Assembly: GCF_002797555.1 (NCBI RefSeq)
Contig: NZ_PGFA01000001.1
Coordinates: forward strand, 2,790,001 to 2,854,000
DNA length: 64,000 nt
Origin: Hymenobacter chitinivorans DSM 11115
GTDB taxonomy: Bacteria; Bacteroidota; Bacteroidia; Cytophagales; Hymenobacteraceae
Direction of reading: 5' to 3'
The notes under the pieces are model-generated. The model was not told the origin of the DNA and ran no database searches. It was given only the letters and a program-made list of their open reading frames with translations. Below are positions 23,919 to 31,953 of the stretch, piece by piece. Every line of letters begins with the position of its first letter. Position 1 is the stretch's first letter. Both the position numbers and the translations under genes were made by a program.

Positions 23919-24067
23919 AGCCCCAGCGGGGCGACCTATCGGTAGTACAGGAAGAAAATGCCCAAAGCCCCAGCGGGGCGATGCTCGCTCGACAAGTGTC
24001 GCCCCGCTGGGGCTTTGGCAAGAACAGCCGGACCATTAGGCTACCGATATGTTGCCCCGCCGGGGCT
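23919..24067. repeat. Nested palindrome cluster of AGCCCCAGCGGGGCGA units
   Basis: Four GC palindromic units: 23919-23935 and 23966-23981 in one orientation, 23999-24016 and 24052-24067 inverted. The inner pair forms a 19-bp perfect stem (23963-23981 with 23999-24017). The outer pair extends with CTATCGGTAG against CTACCGATA. The whole cluster is therefore one nested inverted repeat between the AraC and SDR genes. It resembles REP/BIME clusters and could fold as RNA or bind an IS200-type transposase. Confidence 0.8.
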
Positions 24068-24095
24068 CGGGCAGCCATTCTGCAGCCTGGCCTGA

Positions 24096-25031
24096 TTAGC
24101 TTCCGAGCCCGGCTAACCGCCGGAAGTCGCCCGGGGTTTGGGCGGCGTGGCGCTTGAAGAAGGTGCAGAAGTGGGCCACGTCGGCAAAGCCCAGGCTGTC
24201 GGCAATTTCGGAGATGCTCCAGGTGGTTTGCCTGAGCAAGAGCCGGGCTTCCTGCAGCAGACGGCCGCTGATGAGGGCGGTCGTAGTGCGGCCGGTCGTC
24301 TCCTTGAGCACGCGGTTGAGGTGGTTGACGTGCACGGCGAGCTGGTCGGCGTAGTCGGTGGCGGTGCGCAGGCGCAGCGGGGGCTGCGGGCTGGGGCGGG
24401 GAAACTGCTGCTCCAGCAACTCCGTGAATTGGGCCGCTACCCGCTCGGCGGCGCTGTGGGCGGCCAGCCGGGCCGGGGCCGGTTGCAGCTTCTGCACCAG
24501 GTGAATCAGCTCCCAGAGGTAGGTGCGCAGCAAATCGTGCTTGTAGGCGTAGCCGGACGGCAGCTCCTGGGCCATCTTCCGGAAAATAGCTTCCAACGCG
24601 GCGCAGTCGGCCTCGGGCACTTCCCACACCGGGTAGGCCCCGGGCCGAAAAATCGGCAGCTCCGATAGTACCACCCCAGTCCGGGCGGGCAGCAGAAAGG
24701 CGTCGTCGAAGAGGCAGCAGTAGCCCGCGGGCGAGTCGGTGAGCGGCAGCCAGCGGTAAGGCACGCGCGGGGTCACCAGAAACAGGGTGTTAGCTCCCAC
24801 GTGCGGGGGCTGGTCGGCGTACTCCACCTGGCTGCGCCCCCGGCAGAGCGTGATTTTGTGGTAGGCCCGCCGGGTAAACGCCATCGGGGGCCCGACGGGG
24901 ATGTCGGCCAGCGGAAACACGTTGAAATGCCCCCGGCCCGGCCCCAACTCCGGCGGCGGCAAGACGCCCGCGGCGGACTCGGGGGCCGGGGCGCAGGCCT
25001 CGTAGAAGGCGGCAAGGGAATGTGGTTGCAT
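24096..25031 (-). CDS. AraC family transcriptional regulator
   Basis: Regulator of 311 residues, paralogous to the AraC protein at 11-898: both share DYADQLAVHVNHLN and a C-terminal helix-turn-helix (WSISEIADSLGFADVAHFCTFFKRHAAQTPGDFRR). The N-terminal half is a cupin-like sensor (HVGANTLFLVTPRVPYRWLPL). The SDR at 23075-23788 lies downstream on the same strand beyond the palindrome cluster. It is the third AraC-then-SDR tandem of the window. The start MQPHSLAAFYEAC is supported by a clean frame and no upstream coding signal. Confidence 0.92.
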   Translation of the reverse strand: MQPHSLAAFYEACAPAPESAAGVLPPPELGPGRGHFNVFPLADIPVGPPMAFTRRAYHKITLCRGRSQVEYADQPPHVGANTLFLVTPRVPYRWLPLTDSPAGYCCLFDDAFLLPARTGVVLSELPIFRPGAYPVWEVPEADCAALEAIFRKMAQELPSGYAYKHDLLRTYLWELIHLVQKLQPAPARLAAHSAAERVAAQFTELLEQQFPRPSPQPPLRLRTATDYADQLAVHVNHLNRVLKETTGRTTTALISGRLLQEARLLLRQTTWSISEIADSLGFADVAHFCTFFKRHAAQTPGDFRRLAGLGS

Positions 25032-25116
25032 AGGGCAAGTGTACGAATCAAACCGGCAAACCGACAGCTTCGATCAGGCCGGGGCCGGAGCAGTTGAATG
25101 GGCCGGGTCGAACCGC

Positions 25117-25905
25117 TTACTTCACCTTCTCGAAAACCGTCCCGTTGAACTGGTAGCGAATTCGCTTGGGAGTCACCTTGCCCCCGGCCCAGACCACCGG
25201 AATTTCCAGCACCCGGGTCTTGGCGTCGTAGGTAATCAGGCGCACGGGCCGCTCGGGCCGGTCGACAACCGAGAAGAAGTCGTATGCAAACCCCAGGGTG
25301 TTTTTCAGGCCCGACGAAGTCCGGATCAGCTGGGCGTCGGGGTTGAGCTGGCCGTTCTCGATGGTCAGGGCCTTCACGTGCTGGTAGCAGTCGGAGCTGG
25401 AGTAAATACCCTGCCCGCAGGCCAGGTAGTAGGTCTGGGCGCCGCGCTGCACCGGAAAGATGGCGAAGTAGAGGTGGCCGGCGTCCGGGTTGTCGTCGGG
25501 CTTCGGAATAATCAGGCGCCGGGAAGCCACCTTGGTAGCAGCCCGGTACTGCACCACGTTTTCGAAGTAGTGCATGGTGCCGCCCTCCTCGGTGTCCCAG
25601 GAATACAGGCGCAGGCGCCCGTCGGGGGCGGTCGTGATGGTAACGTGCTCCTGCTGCAGGGCCGTAAAGGCGTAGCTCAGCGTGGCGGGCTCGGTGGCGG
25701 TGTAGCGCAGCAGGCGGGCCGTGAACCGCTCATTGGCCCGGGCCAACGAGTCGATGCCGCTGACGGAGGCCGCCGTGTCGTTGTGGTTGGCCCAGTAGCT
25801 GATGCGGCGGGCGTCGCGCACGAGCTCCCGCTCGATGGTTTTGAGGTCTTTCCCAAACAGGGCGGCGGGGAATAGTAACAGCAACAGAAACAGGCAGGAT
25901 TTCAT
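25117..25905 (-). CDS. Exported hypothetical protein
   Basis: Protein of 262 residues with a signal peptide (MKSCLFLLLLLFPAALFGKD). The mature part starts with a charged helical segment (IERELVRDARRISYWANH) and continues as alternating strands with several aromatic residues (YTATEPATLSYAF, MHYFENVVQY, HLYFAIFPVQRGAQTYYLACGQG, YSSSDCYQHV). I recognise no family. The Cys pair (C in ACGQ and SDCYQ) could form a disulphide. The ATG at 25905 starts the signal peptide; the frame upstream is only antisense of intergenic sequence. It stands alone between the AraC gene and a T9SS fragment on the other strand. Confidence 0.8.
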   Translation of the reverse strand: MKSCLFLLLLLFPAALFGKDLKTIERELVRDARRISYWANHNDTAASVSGIDSLARANERFTARLLRYTATEPATLSYAFTALQQEHVTITTAPDGRLRLYSWDTEEGGTMHYFENVVQYRAATKVASRRLIIPKPDDNPDAGHLYFAIFPVQRGAQTYYLACGQGIYSSSDCYQHVKALTIENGQLNPDAQLIRTSSGLKNTLGFAYDFFSVVDRPERPVRLITYDAKTRVLEIPVVWAGGKVTPKRIRYQFNGTVFEKVK

Positions 25906-26010
25906 CAGGGGCAGATAAAGCAGGGGCCGGAACCGGATATACGGCGCGAAAGTCGACAATTCGGGCCGGGAAGCAAGCCCGGGCTTACCCTGCTGCCACC
26001 GTACGAGGTT

Positions 26011-26175
26011 GGCGCGGGCTACGTGTACGGCTTCACCCGGGGCGCGTGCTCGTTTGGGGCGGCTACCGTGGCGGGCCCGACCCGCTACGAAAGCTACCTG
26101 GCCCCCGGTGTATATCTGCTGCGCGCCACCGATGGACAAGGCCGGCCAGTAGCGGACCGGGTGCTGGTGGAGTAA
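26011..26175 (+). pseudogene. Orphan T9SS type A sorting-domain tail (gene remnant)
   Basis: A frame without start codon ends in TAA (26173-26175). Its end, ATVAGPTRYESYLAPGVYLL then RATDGQGRPVADRVLVE, is the typical close of a T9SS type A sorting domain (compare the GLYTIRLQAG and GLYTLHATT ends of the two intact proteins here). The upstream part (GYVYGFTRGACSFG) fits only loosely, and nothing resembling the rest of a secreted protein precedes it. A terminator hairpin follows at 26217, as expected for a former gene end. Confidence 0.55.
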
Positions 26176-26216
26176 AGCTTCGGCAGCAGGGGCTTTACGG
26201 AAGCCTCAGACTTCTC

Positions 26217-26247
26217 CAACGGCCACCCGGGTTCTGGGGTGGCCGTT
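26217..26247 (+). terminator. Hairpin terminator after the T9SS remnant
   Basis: CAACGGCCACCC (26217-26228) pairs with GGGTGGCCGTTG (26236-26247 region) over a short GGTTCTG loop. Confidence 0.55.
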
Positions 26248-26387
26248 GCTATTTGCCGGGTTGGCCTTTTCCAGCTTACCCGGGCATGAGCCAAGCACGC
26301 CGGGCCGGCTGGCGCAGGTTTATGCAGATTCTCCTATACTTGCCGCGGCACTTTTTGCATCTTGCCCGTCTAATCCCCTATTCCCGC

Positions 26388-27542
26388 ATGCCGACCCGCA
26401 CTACTTCCCTTAAGCAACGCTTTTACTTTGGCCAGGGCTACGTGAGTGGCTACATCTCGATTTTCCTCTCGATGCTGGCCCTGTGCGCGGTGCTGTGCTT
26501 TCACTACCCCGAGTACCTGACCACGCCCGAGTTCCGGGAAATCTACACCGGGGAGCTGATGAAAACCCTACTGGTGGCCGTCATCGTGGCATCCTTCTTC
26601 TTTGCCACCCTGAGCTTTCTGCTCAGCCAGCGCAAGCAGCACGCCGTGATGGGCATCGTGCTGTCGGCCATGGCCGTGGTTATCGGGGGCTTTTCGGTGC
26701 AGCCCCGGGCGGTGGAGAAAACCTTCTGGCACATCGGGCTCGACTGGCTCCTGCTCGACTTGCTGCTGATGGCCGTCATCTTCGTGCCCATTGAAATGGC
26801 CTGGCCCCGGCACGAGAAGCAGGCCCGCTTCCACGCCGAGTGGCGCACCGACCTGGTGTACTTTGCCATCAGCCACTTGTTCGTGCAGTTTTTCGGCGTC
26901 ATTACCCAGGCCCCGGCCAAGCTGCTCTTCGGCTGGATGGGCCTGGCCCCGCTGCAGCACTGGGTGCAGCAGCTGCCCTTCGTGGCGGGCTTTCTGCTGG
27001 CCTTGCTGGTCACCGATTTGTTTCAGTACGCGGCCCACCGCCTGTTTCACTCCCACGTGTACCTGTGGCGGTTTCACTCGGTGCACCACTCCACCCAGGC
27101 CATGGACTGGCTGGCCGGCTCCCGCACCCACTTCATCGACATCTTCGTGACCCGCTCCATTTCTTTTATTCCGCTCTACGTGCTGGGGTTTTCGGAGCTG
27201 ACCTTTAACGCCTACATCCTGTTCGTGTCCATTCACGCGGTGCTGATTCACGCCAACACCAGCCTCAATTTCGGCTGGCTGAAGTACCTGCTCGTCACGC
27301 CCCAGTTTCACCACTGGCACCACTGTGAAGACCCGGCCCACTACGGCAAGAACTTCGCCATCCACTTCCCCCTGATTGACCGGATTTTCGGCACTTACTA
27401 CCTGCCCGGCAACGAGTGGCCGGAAGCTACCGGGGTGCGGGAAGGCTCCTACCCCAAGGGCTACCTCAAGCAGCTCAAGCACCCCTTCACCAAAAGCCCC
27501 TTCGACAAAGACCTCAACATGGAGGAGCCCAGCAGCCGCTAA
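26388..27542 (+). CDS. Sterol desaturase/fatty acid hydroxylase family membrane protein
   Basis: Integral membrane protein of 384 residues. About five to six hydrophobic segments are seen (e.g. 22-38, 60-80, 87-102, 118-135, 198-212, 255-283). The di-iron histidine motifs of the fatty acid hydroxylase superfamily are complete: HRLFH (H217, H221), HSVHH (H230, H233, H234) and HHWHH (H308, H309, H311, H312) with H283 and H288 between. Such enzymes hydroxylate or desaturate lipids at the inner membrane using O2. The N-terminal 130 residues, with extra membrane helices, are longer than in the simplest members. The substrate is unknown. A 17-bp hairpin closes the gene. Confidence 0.9.
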   Translation: MPTRTTSLKQRFYFGQGYVSGYISIFLSMLALCAVLCFHYPEYLTTPEFREIYTGELMKTLLVAVIVASFFFATLSFLLSQRKQHAVMGIVLSAMAVVIGGFSVQPRAVEKTFWHIGLDWLLLDLLLMAVIFVPIEMAWPRHEKQARFHAEWRTDLVYFAISHLFVQFFGVITQAPAKLLFGWMGLAPLQHWVQQLPFVAGFLLALLVTDLFQYAAHRLFHSHVYLWRFHSVHHSTQAMDWLAGSRTHFIDIFVTRSISFIPLYVLGFSELTFNAYILFVSIHAVLIHANTSLNFGWLKYLLVTPQFHHWHHCEDPAHYGKNFAIHFPLIDRIFGTYYLPGNEWPEATGVREGSYPKGYLKQLKHPFTKSPFDKDLNMEEPSSR

Positions 27543-27615
27543 CTTTTCGGTCGGGTCGGCAGCGGCACCGGCAGATTACCTAAAAGCTCTTGCGGCGGCT
27601 CTTCTGACCCCACTT

Positions 27616-27654
27616 GTTAAAAGCGTTTCAGCTACCGGCTGAAACGCTTTTAAC
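27616..27654. terminator. Strong hairpin terminator after the desaturase-family gene
   Basis: GTTAAAAGCGTTTCAGC (27616-27632) pairs exactly with its complement (27638-27654) over a 5-base loop. A closely similar hairpin recurs at 52848-52880. Confidence 0.75.
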
Positions 27655-27756
27655 TTAGCCCTATTGGGGCTCTTGCCCCAAACAGGGCAGGTATAACTCG
27701 TTGTGCGGCGCCCCACTCCTTCCAGCTATACATGCCCGTTTAGCTGAACCAAGCCC

Positions 27757-28071
27757 TCACCCGCCAATCTTGTGAAAGGCCCCGGCCATCAGCGAACCTA
27801 CTTCCCAGGCCAGCACCAGAAATCCGACGGTCAACAGGCCATACACGAAGGCTCTTTTCCAGTTGCGGGAAACCAGCGCAGACAAGAAAAAGCAGCAATT
27901 AACGACGGGGAGTAAGAAGGCCGCAACAATGAAATTGCAGATGGCCTCAAGACCGTGGCCGGCTACGATGGGGAGCAGCATCAAGCCCACCAGTACCAAC
28001 GCAACCGTGTTGACTAGCAGGGGTTGGGTATAAGCGGACTTGACCGGCGGTGTTTCCAGGGGTGTTTCCAT
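27757..28071 (-). CDS. Small hypothetical membrane protein
   Basis: Protein of 104 residues with three predicted membrane helices (VNTVALVLVGLMLLPIVAG, FIVAAFLLPVVNCCFFLSAL, FVYGLLTVGFLVLAWEVG). No motif beyond hydrophobicity is recognised. It lies downstream of the glycosyltransferase gene (28098-28910) on the same strand with only 26 bases between, so it may be co-transcribed with the radical SAM - glycosyltransferase pair. A role in the same membrane process is possible but not shown. Confidence 0.7.
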   Translation of the reverse strand: METPLETPPVKSAYTQPLLVNTVALVLVGLMLLPIVAGHGLEAICNFIVAAFLLPVVNCCFFLSALVSRNWKRAFVYGLLTVGFLVLAWEVGSLMAGAFHKIGG

Positions 28072-28097
28072 TTACAATTCTCTAAAAGCTGGTTTTC

Positions 28098-28910
28098 TTA
28101 TTCGGTGGCACTTGCTGAACCGGGTTCTGCTCCCCGGGCAAAACCGAAGTACGAATTCAGTATTCCGAGCCAGCGCCACGGGCGGGCGGCGGCCTTCTTT
28201 TCGGCGTGCCGCAGCTGCTGGCGGAGGCGGTACACGTGCCCAAACTCCCGGGGGAGCTGCCGGAGGCGGGCCTTGCTGCGCTCATCGTTTTCCCAGCGCA
28301 CGGGCACTTCCCGCAGGCTCAGACCCTGAGCCCGGGCCCGGGCCAGCACTTCCAGGTCGAACGACCAGCCATCCACGGTGCAGGCCCCGAAGCTTTGCTC
28401 GGCTGCGGCGGCCGTAAAGGCCTTGAAGCCGCAATGGGTGTCGGCTACGCCGGGCAGCAGCACGCGCTGCACCACCCGGTTGACGAGCCGGCTCCAGACC
28501 CGGCGCTGCCAGGGCTGGGGCCGCGTAACTTGGGAAGCCGCCAGGTAGCGGGAGCCAAGGGCAATATCCGCACCGGCCGCCAGGGCTTGCAGCAGCTGGT
28601 CCAGCTCCGTAATGGGCGTGGAGCCGTCGGCGTCGGAAAATACCCGAATCCGGCCCGTGGCGGCCAGCATGCCCCGGCGCACGGCGTGGCCCTTGCCCCG
28701 GTTGGCCGGCGAGCGGAGCACGCGCAGGCCGGGCAACTCGCCGGCCAGGGCCGTAACCAGGGCCACCGTGTCGTCCGTCGAGCCGTCGTCGACCACCAGG
28801 ATTTCGAAGCTGGCCGGGCGGGCGGCCAGAAACCGGTGCGCGCGCCGCAGCGTGGGCCCGATGCGCTGCGCCTCATTGAAGGCCGGAATAATCAAACTCA
28901 GCTCCAGCAT
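28098..28910 (-). CDS. Family 2 glycosyltransferase, dolichyl-phosphate-sugar synthase-like
   Basis: Enzyme of 270 residues predicted to move a sugar from a nucleotide donor to a polyprenyl phosphate or other lipid carrier. The GT-A signature is complete: LSLIIPAFNEAQRI, then ILVVDDGSTDDT (about 37-48), the metal-binding DADGS of FSDADGSTPITEL, GSRYLA and the acceptor-side DTHCGFKAF. No membrane helices are evident, which fits the soluble DPM1/GT2 type. Its ATG overlaps the stop of the radical SAM gene (TGATG), so the two are translationally coupled. I chose the MLELSLIIP start. Confidence 0.92.
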   Translation of the reverse strand: MLELSLIIPAFNEAQRIGPTLRRAHRFLAARPASFEILVVDDGSTDDTVALVTALAGELPGLRVLRSPANRGKGHAVRRGMLAATGRIRVFSDADGSTPITELDQLLQALAAGADIALGSRYLAASQVTRPQPWQRRVWSRLVNRVVQRVLLPGVADTHCGFKAFTAAAAEQSFGACTVDGWSFDLEVLARARAQGLSLREVPVRWENDERSKARLRQLPREFGHVYRLRQQLRHAEKKAAARPWRWLGILNSYFGFARGAEPGSASATE

Positions 28911-29878
28911 CAGGCCCGGGCGCTTTGCTGGCTCCGGAACCCGTCGAGGCGGCTGCCCAGGTGGGCGTAGGCAATGGGGCAGCGGGCCGAGCACGATTTG
29001 CCGCAGTCGAACTGGGCGCGGATATCCTCGACGGAATAGTCCAGCAGCGCCTTAGCCGGTGAGCCGGTCTTGGGCTGGCACAGGTGCACCAGGCCCGCCC
29101 CATCGACCTCAAAATGCCGGGCCCCGGCCCGACACTTCCAGTTTTTGCTTTCGCCCCGGGCCAGGGGCAGCTGGAAGTTGTCGTGGAGCACGTGCGGCAA
29201 ACGACCTTTCATGGCCCTGATCCGCAGGTAGGCCTGCAGGGCTTCTTCGCTCAAGGGCAGGGCCTGCCCCTGGCTGTCGCGCATCAGCGAGCACTGGAAC
29301 CCGAACCCGAAGCCGACCACAATGTTGGCCACTTCCTCCATCTCGGCCGGGTTGCCGGAGCCCAGCACCCCGTTGACGCGCACCATAAACCGGGCGTGTT
29401 CGCGCAGCAGCTCCAGCTTGGGCCGCAGCCGGCGCATGCTCTTCTCAGTTACCTCATTGTCCTCCAAACTGTCGCAGCTCAGCTGCATGCCAAACAGGCC
29501 GGCCTCGTTCAGACGCTTGATTAGCGGGGCCTTGAGCACGTGGCCGTTGGTATTGATCATCGGCACCATGCCCGAGTCGGCGATATAGCGGACCAGCTCG
29601 GCAATGTGCGGGTGCAGCAGGGGCTCGCCGCCGTTAAGGGTCACAAACACGGCTTTGAGCTTGCGCAGGGCATCTACCCGGGCTTTGAGCTCGGCCAGCG
29701 GCACGGGCTTAGACACTTTGTCGTACTCGTAGCAGTAGCCGCAGGCCAGGTTGCAGCGGCGGGTCACCACGATTTGTACCAGCACCGGCCGGTCCTTATC
29801 GAGGGCGGCCTTGGCCATTTTCCACATAACCTGGGAGCGGGAAATACGCACTGGTTTGGCAAACGAAGGAAGCTGCAT
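28910..29878 (-). CDS. Radical SAM protein with SPASM-like C-terminal cysteines
   Basis: Enzyme of 322 residues. CNLACGYC (C42, C46, C49; CxxxCxxC) binds the SAM iron-sulphur cluster, followed by the GGEPLLHP motif. A C-terminal set of Cys residues (in NWKCRAG, VHLCQP and CGKSCSARC) suggests one auxiliary cluster, as in SPASM enzymes. The final stop overlaps the glycosyltransferase start by one base (TGATG), pointing to a fixed stoichiometry. The substrate cannot be read from sequence. The pairing suggests modification of a lipid-linked or surface molecule, as inference. No peptide precursor gene of RiPP type is visible next to it. Confidence 0.92.
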   Translation of the reverse strand: MQLPSFAKPVRISRSQVMWKMAKAALDKDRPVLVQIVVTRRCNLACGYCYEYDKVSKPVPLAELKARVDALRKLKAVFVTLNGGEPLLHPHIAELVRYIADSGMVPMINTNGHVLKAPLIKRLNEAGLFGMQLSCDSLEDNEVTEKSMRRLRPKLELLREHARFMVRVNGVLGSGNPAEMEEVANIVVGFGFGFQCSLMRDSQGQALPLSEEALQAYLRIRAMKGRLPHVLHDNFQLPLARGESKNWKCRAGARHFEVDGAGLVHLCQPKTGSPAKALLDYSVEDIRAQFDCGKSCSARCPIAYAHLGSRLDGFRSQQSARA

Positions 29879-30187
29879 AGGAAATAGGGGTCAGCGTGAA
29901 AAAAGGAAATGCAGCATCCGGCTGCTGGAAGGATGGGCTAAAACTGCCGCGCTTTTCAGTTGTCCGGAAGTAGAATCTGCTGAAGCAGGATTTCGGGGCA
30001 ATGAATCGGGATAGAAGCCGGGTGAAGTGGCGGGCCCCGTGCGGCTTTTCATCCGGCAGCTGGTACTTTTGCCCTAGGGCTCCGGCACGGTAACCAGGCT
30101 TCCGGCCCGACGAAGGGGGCAGTTGCCCCCACTTTCCTGTTTCTGCGGCCGTTGCCCGGGCGCAATGCGCCACCTCAACCCGGCCTC
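29879..30187. promoter_or_regulatory. Divergent promoter region with TAnnTTTG element and hairpin
   Basis: Separates the radical SAM gene (minus) from the LytS-type kinase gene (plus). TACTTTTG (30064-30071) matches the -7 consensus in the plus direction, 116 bases before the kinase ATG. Between them lies a perfect 7+7 hairpin GGGGGCA-GT-TGCCCCC (30115-30130), which could act in the 5' leader. I see no coding sequence. Confidence 0.5.
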
Positions 30188-31207
30188 ATGATTCGAAAAA
30201 TTGCGTTGGCGGCCCTGGCTGCCGTAGCGGTGTTCCACGTGGCGGTGTTCATCGAGTTTGGCACCTTGTGGGTTGGTACCCTGGCCGGCTATAAGGAGCT
30301 GCTCCTGGTGTTTGCCTTTCTGCTGCCCACCTTCTGGGCCCACGCCTACATTGCCCGCCTCTTCGGGGCCGACCGGCTGACGACGCTGCCCGCCACGGCC
30401 AAAGCTCTGCTGGAAGGGCAGTGCGTGGTGCTCGTCAGCGTGGCTTTCTGGCTGCTGTTCTTCACCTTCCCGCAGCACTACCTGGTGCCCACGGCGGAGA
30501 TTACGCCCAAAGTTTTGCGCCTTTCATTGGCCATCAGCGCGGTGCTGTCCTTGTTCTTCTACTACTTCGTGGAGCGCGAGCACAGCCGCCAGCACCTGCA
30601 GCAGGAGGTAGTTCGGGTGGCGCAGCTGCAAAAAGAAACCTTCCAGGCGCAGCTGGAGGCCCTGAAAAACCAGGTGGACCCCCACTTCCTCTTCAACAGC
30701 CTCAACGTGCTCGGCTCGCTGATTCACCTCGACGCCGACCGGGCCGGGCAGTTCCTGGGGCAATTGTCGGATGTCTACCGGGCCTTGCTCGACACCGGGG
30801 CGCAGACGCTGGTGCCGCTGCGCCGCGAAATGGACCTGGTGCGCGCCTACGCCCACCTGATGGAAACCCGCTTTGGCGCGGCCCTGCGCGTGGAATGGGA
30901 CGTGGCCCCGGTGTGGGAACAGGCCCTGGTGCCTCCCACCGCCGTGCAAATGCTGCTCGAAAACGCCATCAAGCACAACGGCTCCACTCCGCGCAAGCCC
31001 CTGATTATAAAAGTGTCTGCCGCCGACGGAATGCTGGTGGTCGAAAATAACCGGCAGCCCCGCACCGACGCGGTGGCCTCTACCCATACGGGCTTGCAGA
31101 ACATCCAGCGCCGCTACCACCACCTCACGGACCGCCCCGTGGAAATTGTGCCCACGCCGGAATCCTTCGTCGTCCGCCTCCCGCTCCTTACCGCCTCTGC
31201 CGTATGA
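30188..31207 (+). CDS. LytS-type membrane sensor histidine kinase
   Basis: Kinase of 339 residues. Four hydrophobic segments (about 3-22, 36-52, 78-97, 110-127) form a membrane sensor, then a linker helix leads to the His_kinase domain: NQVDPHFLFNSLNVL with the phospho-acceptor H166, and a HATPase part with LLENAIKHNGS and THTGLQNIQRRYHHLT. The 3' end overlaps the response regulator start by 4 bases (ATGA), so the two proteins are a cognate pair. The MIRKIALAAL start is chosen because the membrane segment begins there. The signal is unknown; such systems often control envelope or surface genes. Confidence 0.93.
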   Translation: MIRKIALAALAAVAVFHVAVFIEFGTLWVGTLAGYKELLLVFAFLLPTFWAHAYIARLFGADRLTTLPATAKALLEGQCVVLVSVAFWLLFFTFPQHYLVPTAEITPKVLRLSLAISAVLSLFFYYFVEREHSRQHLQQEVVRVAQLQKETFQAQLEALKNQVDPHFLFNSLNVLGSLIHLDADRAGQFLGQLSDVYRALLDTGAQTLVPLRREMDLVRAYAHLMETRFGAALRVEWDVAPVWEQALVPPTAVQMLLENAIKHNGSTPRKPLIIKVSAADGMLVVENNRQPRTDAVASTHTGLQNIQRRYHHLTDRPVEIVPTPESFVVRLPLLTASAV

Positions 31208-31953
31208 ACGTCCTGCTTATTGAAGACGAGCCCCTGGCCGCGCAGGCGCTGGCCGCCGTGCTTACCCGCCTGCGGCCCGCCACGCGCATCCTGGCGGCGC
31301 TGGGCTCGGTGGAAGAAGCTGTGGAATGGCTGCGCGCCCAGCCGGCCCCCGACGTGCTCTTCTGCGACATCCACTTGTCGGATGGCAACAGCTTCGACAT
31401 TTTCCGGCAGGTGGCCGTGCAGGCGCCCGTCATTTTTACCACTGCTTACGATGCCTACGCCATTCAGGCTTTCCAGGTGAACAGCGTGGATTACCTGCTC
31501 AAGCCCTTGCAGGCCGCCGAGGTGGAACGCGCCCTGCAGAAGTACGAAAATTTACACCCCGCCACGCTGCCGGCTGCCGTCGAGAACGTGCAGCGCCTGG
31601 TACAGGCCACGCCCCGCTCGCGCTTCCTGGTAAAAGCTGGGTCGGCGCTGAAAGCCGTACCGGTGGACGACGTGGCGTACTTTCTGGCCGAGGAGGGCGT
31701 GGTGTTCCTCGTTACCCACCCCGGCAAGCGGTTCATCATTACCGATACGCTCGACCAGCTGGAAGGCCAATTAGAGGCGAGAAGCTTCTTTCGCATCAAC
31801 CGCCAGTTTATCCTGAGTATCGGGGCAGTGCAGGAAATCCGGCCGTATTTCAAGGGCCGCCTGGTGCTGCAGGTAGCCCCGCCCGTCGCCGGGGAGGCCC
31901 TGGTCGTCAGCGCCGGCCGCGCGCCGGCCTTTAAGCACTGGCTGGACCACTAA
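31204..31953 (+). CDS. LytTR family response regulator
   Basis: Regulator of 249 residues: a receiver domain with acidic D8 and phospho-acceptor D55 (VLFCDIHLSDG) and K near residue 102 (YLLKPLQ), and a C-terminal LytTR DNA-binding domain (about 145-245: RFLVKAGSALKAVPVDDVAY, then FFRINRQFILSIGAVQEIRP). The start overlaps the kinase stop (ATGA), giving translational coupling. It is the partner of the kinase at 30188. The convergent ORF at 31950 overlaps its last 4 bases. Confidence 0.93.
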   Translation: MNVLLIEDEPLAAQALAAVLTRLRPATRILAALGSVEEAVEWLRAQPAPDVLFCDIHLSDGNSFDIFRQVAVQAPVIFTTAYDAYAIQAFQVNSVDYLLKPLQAAEVERALQKYENLHPATLPAAVENVQRLVQATPRSRFLVKAGSALKAVPVDDVAYFLAEEGVVFLVTHPGKRFIITDTLDQLEGQLEARSFFRINRQFILSIGAVQEIRPYFKGRLVLQVAPPVAGEALVVSAGRAPAFKHWLDH

